Origin: Myotis daubentonii
Lineage: Eukaryota > Chordata > Mammalia > Chiroptera > Vespertilionidae
Length of the DNA stretch: 64,000 nucleotides
Direction: 5' to 3'
Assembly: GCF_963259705.1 (NCBI RefSeq)
Contig: NC_081853.1
Coordinates: 2,604,001 to 2,668,000 of the forward strand
The notes beneath the pieces were generated by a model that did no database searches, was not told the DNA's origin, and saw only the letters and a program-made list of their open reading frames with translations. This document shows, in pieces, positions 56,977-64,000 of the stretch (within the stretch, counting starts at the first letter, position 1; each line of letters begins with the position of its first letter). The translations under genes and the position numbers were made by a program.

Positions 56977-57204
56977 ATATCCGCTCCCTCGGCCAGCGGT
57001 TCACAGAAAAGAGCTGAAGTCTGCAGCTCCTTGCGGGTCCCTGCTCCCGCCCGCTCTGCACAGAAGCGCTGGGAGCCTGGCGGGCTGGAGACCTGAACTT
57101 GAGCTGGGGGCAGAGAGGGCGGCAGCAGCCAGCTGGGGGGAAGGGCGGGCATGAGGAGCCCAGGAAGAGGGAGCCACCGGAAACATGCAAGCCCGGAGCA
57201 CATG

Positions 57205-57692
57205 CAGGGTGAGTGTATGAGTGTGTGCACGTGTGTGTGTGTGAGTGTGTGTGTGTGAGTGTGAATATGAGTGTGTGTGAGTGTGTGTGTGCACATGTGT
57301 GTGTGAATATGTGAGTGTGTGTGTGAGTGTGTGCACATGTGTGTGAGTGTGTGTGTATGAGTGTGTGAGTGCGTGTGTGTGTGAATGTGTGTATGAGTGT
57401 GTGTGTGAGTGTGCATGTGTGAGTGAGTGTGTGAGTGTGTGTGTATGAGTGTGTGTGTGAGTGTGAATGTGTGTGAATGTGTGTGAGTGTGTGTGTGAGT
57501 GTGTGTGTGCGTGTGAGTGTGCATGTGTGCGTGAGTGAGTGTGTGTGTGTGAATGTGTGTATGAGTGTGTGCGTGTGCGTGTGTGAGTGTGTGTGTGAAT
57601 GTGTGTATGAGTGTGTGTGTGAGTGTGCGTGTGTGAGTGTGTGTGTGAGTGTGTGTGTGAGTGTGTGTGTGAGTGCGTGTGAGAGAGAGATT
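57205..57692. repeat. TG-rich compound minisatellite
   Basis: Almost 490 bases of gtgtgtgagtgtgtgtgtga variants, with gaatgtgtgtatgagtgtg superunits near 57383, 57551 and 57599. The minus-strand frames of 292-307 codons are His-Thr repeats of this tract, not genes. Confidence 0.94.
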
Positions 57693-58367
57693 GGTGGGGA
57701 GAGTAAACAGTGATGAATGATGACCACGTTTGTTGGGTGTTGTCGGCTGTTGGGAAAGAGCCTCCCCACGGGAGGGTGTGAAGACGGTAGCCTGGTGCCG
57801 CTGCCTGCGGACACCTGCGCCTCCACCCTCCTTCTCCACAGAAGTTACCTCTCAGTGGAGCTTACCGTCCCAGCTATAAAGCAGGCAGTGCATTTTGGGT
57901 AAATATTTGTGAAATGCCAAGCTTCACGATTAAGATGTATTTGGTTTTTAAATAGCAAATGACTCAGAATTGTTCTAAGTTATTAAAAGACAAATTATTT
58001 TATGGCATCACGGGAAAGGAAAGAGAAGAAAATATAATTTTCATTAAGCAATTTATTTACAGTTATAATCTGTAAGCAATCACCTGTTTAAAATTATTTA
58101 ATTTTTAAAGGTTTGAGGTATAAAACAAAATTATTCAATTTTGTAAAGGTTCAAAGTATAAAAATTTAACTTACGGACTTTCATTAAGGTGATTTTTAAA
58201 AAGTAAAATGGACCGACTGTTCGGTTGCCTCGGGGAATGATATTTGAGTGCCTAAGACGCTGTGAATAGTATGTCTGAGACATGAGCACTCACATGAATC
58301 TCTGCTCTCAAGACATTGTGGTCTGCAAAAAGGTACATCAAGAGCCATTAATAAATGGCTGTAGAAG
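57693..58367. other. Single-copy DNA, AT-rich
   Basis: Nothing recognised. Confidence 0.4.
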
Positions 58368-58588
58368 TCCTGGCTGGTATGGCCCAGTGGTTGAGAGTCA
58401 ACCCATGAACCAAGTGGTCACTGGTTTAATTCCCGGTCAGGGCACATGCCCCAATGTGGGCTCGATCCCCAGTGGAGGGCGTGCAGGAGGCAGCCGATCA
58501 ATTATTTTCTCTCATCAGTGTTTCTCCCTCTCTCTCCCTCTCCCTTCCTCTCTCTCTAAGATCAATTAAAATATTTTAAAAAATAAAT
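58368..58588 (+). mobile_element. Ves-type SINE, sense
   Basis: The tRNA-like head has an A box tggcccagtgg (58380-58390) and a B box ggtttaattcc (58423-58433). Then come ggcacatgccccaatgtggg, ggaggcagccgatcaatta, a CT-rich stretch and an A-rich tail. No clear target duplication was found. Confidence 0.93.
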
Positions 58589-59987
58589 TTACAACAAATG
58601 TCTTCTTAAAGTTCAGATAACTTTTTCATATCCTTTGACCAATATTTCAGAAATTGCTTTGTTTCAGAAAATCAAAACTATAAAACATTCTGAAGAAAAA
58701 TGTCGCTGTAATTTTCCCTCCAGGGCAAATACCGCTGATTTTCTTTCTGTTCTTGAGGGGCAGCTCTGTTCCGTTGAGGGCCCATTGTAGATGCGCTTCA
58801 TCTGTTCTGCTTATTCCGCGCCGCGTGTGACAGGCACTTGCACCTACTTGCCCATTCCCGCATCGTTTTTAGTGACTACAAAATACTCCTCCCTCAGACT
58901 GGGGTGTCATGTACTTGCTTTCCTTCTGTTTGTTTGTGTTACAAGAGAACAAATCCATTTTACTCACTTACTTTTCAGTAGTTTACATCCTCGAGGGGCG
59001 CGGCACCACCCGGTCCGGTCGGAGGCCTGGGCGGACGGTGGACGGTGGCTGCGGAACCTGCACGAAGCACCTCTGCTCGCCGCGCCCTTCCCCGGTGGCT
59101 CTGGTTTTGTTCCTCTGCCAGGAGGCGCCATTCTCCTGTCCTTCGCTTTGTACACACGAGCACGTCTCTTGCCGGGAGAGAACTCAGTTTCCTCTCGAGC
59201 ACAAACACCTTCAGCTCTGAGAAGAGCTGTGTTCTCTCTGGCTCCAGAGCCCCCGCTGGCCCCCAAAGCCCTGTCCCATCGCCACGGGCTCCGCGGAGGC
59301 GGGAAGAGCCCTTTTGTACGGTGTTGATTGACATTTTAGGTAAAATTGATTCATAAAATGTATCTGTTTCAAACCATCTTGTTTATTGTAATAAACATTC
59401 ATGGGAAACATATTTTTGAAAGCATCTTTCTGTGTGTATATGTCTCTGAACTTTGCCATTCAAAAAAAGTGAACTGAAACTTCGTTAAGTAACTTTCGGT
59501 TTTTGAGAGATAACAGGGGGACGTCCTACGTTATTTCTGGCCTGTTCTGTCCCTGGACACCTGGCGCCTACTGACGAGTGGGCAGGGACCCTCCTGTGGC
59601 CCTGACGCCCGGCCTCGCCGGGCTCCGCACCTACTGCAGTTGCTTCCATTTCCTGAACACAGGGCGGCTGTGCCGGCTGAGAAACCAGTCGTGTTGTGCT
59701 TTGGGCACAGTAGCTTTTGGATTTTTGTTCAAAATGGCATGGAGTGCCTTTATGCCCTTTCCATGGACCCATGTGCCCTCTGTAAGGTGGCATGACTTAG
59801 AGGAAAGAACCAGGTTAGACCTCAGAGGAACCCGAGAGCTGTTCTTGAACCTTTGGCAAATTCGGCACAGTGACCCCCTCCTGGCAATCAAATATCCTGG
59901 TGAATGCTCCCCGACCCAGTCCATTAGTTGGCATAGAAGTCGTCTGTGCTTTAACCCCAGTCAGTGTTCTAAAGCAGAAGCCATCAG
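58589..59987. other. Single-copy DNA, nothing firmly recognised
   Basis: About 58995-59095 is CpG-rich. A MIR-like stretch is possible at about 59790-59960 but weak. No exon was recognised. Confidence 0.35.
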
Positions 59988-60205
59988 ATGAGGGTCCTCA
60001 GGCCAAATATGGCCCACTGTTTTGGTAAATAAAGTTTTATCAGAACGCAACACCCAATGGTTTACTTATCGCCTGTGGTTGCTTCCCTAGGAGAGTGTCC
60101 AGGTTGAGGAATTGCAATAGAGAACATGTGACTGCAACGTCTGAGATGCTCACTCCCGGCCCTTCACAGGACAGGGCTGTAACCTGTTCTAAAATCTGAC
60201 CGTGA
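59988..60205 (-). mobile_element. hAT-Charlie (MER58-type) relic
   Basis: tcaggccaaatatggcccac, ttttggtaaataaagttttat, cgcctgtggttgcttcccta and ttgaggaattgcaatagaga are the reverse of the pattern seen at 63705-63890. Confidence 0.78.
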
Positions 60206-61749
60206 TGCAACGCGCTTCCAGACAGCAACACCAGCACACTGGGGATAGGAATGTCTAAAACGTTAATTAGTCAACAGATAGTATGGTTTCAAAATACCTG
60301 TGTGTGTGTTTTAATGTGACTTTTTCCCCCTTTCATAACCTCTTTGGAGGTTCTGATATTCTACCAGTTGCATTGTAACCTCACACATTTTATTTAAAAT
60401 GTTATATTAAATTTTGGAGGATGTCATAGACTTTTTTCTTTTCTTAGTAACAGCCAAAAATGTTTGATTTACAAATAAGCATTTCCTATAAAACCAAGAG
60501 GACATGAAAAGCCAAGAGGAAACACCCGCTGGAGACAGGTTTCATGGCGTTTGCTTGTTGTTACTTCTCAGAAACTCAATGTTCTCTTTCGTAAAGTGGG
60601 GTCAGACTTCACAGGGCGGAGTGGGGACAGATACACCTCACGCATCACCTCACTCAAGGCCTGGGTTCCCTTCTCTTTTCTGCCCTTCACTTTGTTAGAG
60701 GAGCAGATAATCACAACTATAAAATACCTTCAGGAAGGTTTCAAATTCATGTGCTGCTGCATATGGATGGTGGCTGGAGGGTTCAAGTGTAACTTCGGAC
60801 CCAGGGAGCATGTAGGAAGGTCTGGGTATTTGTGAAGAGATACTGGCAGTTGTCACAAACCTTCGTGACCCTGGGAGGCGTAACCCAGTGCACGGCTCTT
60901 TCTCAGGCACCTCCCAGGCGGGCGCTGGCTGCGGGGGAGCAGGGCTGTGGCTCTGCTCGGGTGGTGTTTGGGGCTACCAGTTATTCCATCCAGTGTCTCC
61001 ACGTCTGCAGGCTCTAAGGCTCGTCCACTGGACCTCTGGGCCCACAGTCCAGGGTAGAGAGAGCGCAGGAGGGATGGCTCAGGAGGGCTCACGGTCAGAA
61101 TGAAAGTAACGCACACTTCCATCTTTTGGGCCAGAACGCAGTCACAAGGCCGTACCTAACTGCAAGGGAGGCTGGGAAACTCACCCCAGCTGTGTGCCTA
61201 GGACAGAGAAGGGTTTGGTGAGTCAGGCTCAGCCACAGGCTGCCCATATCTCCTCGTGTTATTAGGGAGGACGAATGCTTAGCAAACAAACTGCCCCGAG
61301 ATGCTGCAGCCTGAAAACCTGTCTGCCCCAGGAGCCCACGGGGGCAGCGTCTGGAGCCGCAGTGCCGGTGGGCCAGGCCCCCACCTGCTTGTATACAGGT
61401 ACTTTAGCAGCTCCTCTGGGATCCGAACCTGCTCCCCACATGCTGGGCGCCATCTACACACTTTGCGCTCTAAAATCACAGACGCATTGTGTGGTAAATT
61501 CAGAAATACATACTTCAGAAATTTTGATTGCAGTGACATTTATTCTTAAGGTGGTCTGTGTAGACTTACATTTATTTTGTAATTCTTTAAAATCAGAAGT
61601 CATTCACAGTTCTGAGTAGAATTCGTTATCAATTGTGGCAGATAGAATGTTTGTTGAAATATAACCACTGTTATTTAACTCAAAGTGCACATTTTACAAT
61701 AAACTGCATTAATTTTTCCATTCTTATGGTAGATCTAAACACACCTTTT
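60206..61749. other. Single-copy DNA, nothing recognised
   Basis: No gene or repeat family was recognised. Confidence 0.4.
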
Positions 61750-62000
61750 AAAAAGGTTATTTATTTTTAAATATATTTTTTATTGATTTTTTACAGAGAG
61801 GAGGGGAGAGGGATAGAGAGTTAGAAACATCGATGAGAGAGAAACATCGATCAGCTGCCTCCTGCACACCCCCAACTGGGGATGTGCCCGCAGCCAAGGT
61901 ACATGCCCTTGACTGGAATCGAACCTGGGACCTTTCAGTCTGTAGGCCGACACTCTATCTACTGAGCCAAACCCGTTAGGGCAAAAAAGTTATTTATTTT
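61750..62000 (-). mobile_element. Ves-type SINE with about 18-bp target duplication
   Basis: The body at about 61769-61982 (ttttacagagaggagggga, gaaacatcgatgagagag, gatcagctgcctcctgcaca, ctatctactgagccaaacc) is well preserved. The flanks are aaaaaggttatttatttt (from 61750) and aaaaaagttatttatttt (61983-62000), one mismatch. Confidence 0.94.
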
Positions 62001-63704
62001 AAATCATCATTATATGAATATTTTAGGATTATAATTTCCATAAAGTTTAAGGACAAAATTTATCATACCGAAATAGAAATTAAATTTAAAGGCGAAAGAA
62101 CTTGATTGCAAGGGTTAGTAGAATAGAAACAAGATGTATGAGCATATGTCAGCGCACACTGTTTAAGGATCTCCAATATTTTTACCACAGGTTTGGGAAG
62201 AGCGCAGTTGCATCTAGTGATGTTTGTGCGGGTCATATTTGAGATAATTTCATGAAAATTCAAACTTTTGTAAGGTCGAGAAAGCACATTGAAACAAACA
62301 AACCTTTTGGTCATTCCACAGAATAACTCATTAAAAAGAATCCTTTAGTCAACACCATAGTTAGTGACGTTTATCTGAGATAGAAGTTGCTCTGAACCCA
62401 TATTGTAATTCAGTGGCCTCGCTCCAACGTCAAGACTGTCCATGGACACGAGCGAGTGAAAACACTCCTCGCGCTCTTCCCGGTGCCTGTGGCATCCCTG
62501 CTGTCGCGTTTCCTGGGCAGTGTTTGAGCCGAGAACAGAAGCTGACCGGCGAGGATGCTTTCCAATCAGTTGTTCCTTATTTTTCTGCAGTGCTTCTGGC
62601 TAGATTAGAATTCAGAATTACTATTCAGGAGACACACTTTAATTAGTGACCGGATCAGACAAACAGAAGCTACTCGCTGGTTAGTCTTGAAAATAAACAC
62701 GCGGTTCCCCTGAATGTCGCTGTCTGAGTAATTAGCTGAGCATCGTGTACTGAGCGGTGACGAGAGCGACTTGGCTTCTCCTGCAGGACAGGCTGGCAGC
62801 CTCCGCGCCTGGCCATCCCCGCACCCCTGTCGGTGTTGTGGCCCCCGCCCCTCATCAGTGCCCCTGGCAGAGAAGTCGGACCCTCCACAGCCCTGGAAAC
62901 CGTGTTTGGGAAACCCGTGACCACGTGTGAGTAAATTACGTGGCTCATAAATTAGGTCGTTTCCGGGCGCATAGCACTTTCCAGGCAGATAAGAAGGGCC
63001 AGAACTCAAAGCAAAATCTTCATTTGGACTCTTGCTTAACCTGCCCTTCTTTCTCAGGATGAGAGAACATTGTAATTATGGAAATTTTTCCTAAAAAATA
63101 AGAAATGATGGAAGTTCAAGGAACCGAACTTTCCACGTGAGTGCAGTGCCTCAGGGTGGCGGCGGCACGCCTTCCCCAGGGACAGGCCTCTGCTGCCTCC
63201 TGCTAGGCCGGCTCGGCCTGCGAGCTGCGGAACGCCGGTTCCAGAAGGGAGAGAGCCCAGCGCATCCGAGACCACGTCCTGTACCCCACGCCCTGTGTCC
63301 GTGCTCCATGCAGTGCGCGTACTGCGGGTGCTGATGGTGCTCCTCTGTGTAGACCTGTGCGCACAACTGTGGCGCGTCCTCTTCTGCTCTTTCTGCTGTC
63401 GGTGTCCTCCGTGTGGTGTGGCCGGGGCATCCTGTGTGCCTCCCACCGGGCCCTCCAGGCTTTTTAGGGCTGTGAGGCACGTTAAAAGGTAGGAGGTAAG
63501 CTGCACTAATACTGGGCACTGCTTAAAATCGCATCCGCCCTTGCAGGTGAGGCAGGAGTGGGAATGGGCGGCGCGAGGACGATGAAGGAAGGCCCTGTGC
63601 AGCCCGGCGCACGCAGCAGGGTGTTGCCGGCTCCAGGACAGCGTTAGGCGGCTGCGTGCTCATCCCTGGAGGCATCTGTGAGGGCCGGCCTCTGGCCCAT
63701 GGCA
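62001..63704. other. Single-copy DNA, nothing recognised
   Basis: No exon or repeat family was recognised. About 63150-63300 is GC-richer. Confidence 0.4.
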
Positions 63705-63895
63705 GGTTGGCAGACTGTTGTAAAGGGCCAGCTAGTAAGTACTGTCAGCCGGCTGGGCCGCGCAGTCCCTATTGCAACTAGTCAGCTCTTTTGATACAGC
63801 ACAAAAGTAACCATAGACATGTACGTAAGCAAATGAGCATGACTGTTGCAATAAAACTTTATTTACAAAAACAGGCAATGGGCCTGAAGGCTGTA
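63705..63895 (+). mobile_element. hAT-Charlie (MER58-type) relic
   Basis: tggcagactgttgtaaaggg, ccagctagtaagtactgtca, ccatagacatgtacgtaagc and tgcaataaaactttatttac then aaaaacaggc follow the Charlie/MER58 order. Confidence 0.82.
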
Positions 63896-64000
63896 ACTTG
63901 ATGAGCCTTGATCTAATGCATCAAAGGGACAGATGGCCTGTAAATAGGATACTTCCCTGGGTACCTGCCCCTCTGATCTTGAGCAAACCATTTATCAAGA

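Noticed and set aside
56916..57839. 307-codon His-Thr-rich minus-strand frame
   Set aside because: It is a direct translation of the TG-rich tandem repeat. Non-repeat ends show no family similarity.

Overview
The window is vertebrate nuclear DNA from a bat, most likely Vespertilionidae. Two lineage-diagnostic repeats recur throughout. One is a tRNA-derived Ves-type SINE, with about ten copies recognisable by the A/B-box head and the tail motif gaaacatcgat. The other is a HeliBat-type Helitron, whose 5' end resembles TCCTATATAATAAAAG and whose 3' end has a gtgcacgaa...ttcatgcac hairpin followed by CTAG. Vesper-bat L1, SPIN hAT elements, a mariner-like MITE, and ancient MIR, L2, Charlie and Tigger relics fit the same origin. 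No intact host protein-coding gene is recognisable. The long open frames lie in minisatellites whose period is a multiple of three, in dinucleotide repeats, or in decayed L1. || Layout. 1-9.5 kb: a Helitron with internal minisatellites (283-1044), two SINEs, long CA/TG tracts, L2 and MIR relics, and an interstitial telomeric array with a duplicated 42-bp flank (6679-6972). 9.5-14.9 kb: an LTR-like relic and a 1.4-kb 18-bp minisatellite with 288-bp higher-order units (12.31-13.72 kb). 14.95-16.26 kb: a Helitron carrying two nested SINEs with clean target-site duplications. 17.25-22.27 kb: an antisense L1 split by a mariner-like MITE, several Helitrons and simple repeats. The last insertion there (20250-22128) has one 5' end and two 3' ends. 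Between the 3' ends is about 1.1 kb that looks like a captured housekeeping promoter plus first exon. 22.5-47.7 kb: mostly single-copy DNA with scattered SINE, MIR, Tigger and Charlie relics and one minisatellite (27.57-27.96 kb). 47.7-48.2 kb: a 60-bp minisatellite. 48.3-55.8 kb: antisense L1 holding a SPIN element, a SINE and a solo LTR, abutting a second L1 with a 5' UTR whose middle is replaced by a Helitron fragment. 55.8-64 kb: a second SPIN element, a TG-rich minisatellite, two SINEs and two Charlie-type relics in otherwise single-copy DNA. || Working together. There is no operon or pathway here. The window is an intronic or intergenic, possibly formerly subtelomeric, stretch whose content comes from successive transposition and tandem amplification. 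Nesting order and target-site duplications give a relative insertion history: ancient MIR/L2, then L1, then SPIN, LTR, MITE and Helitron, then Ves SINEs inside Helitrons. The most notable object is the read-through Helitron at 20250-22128.
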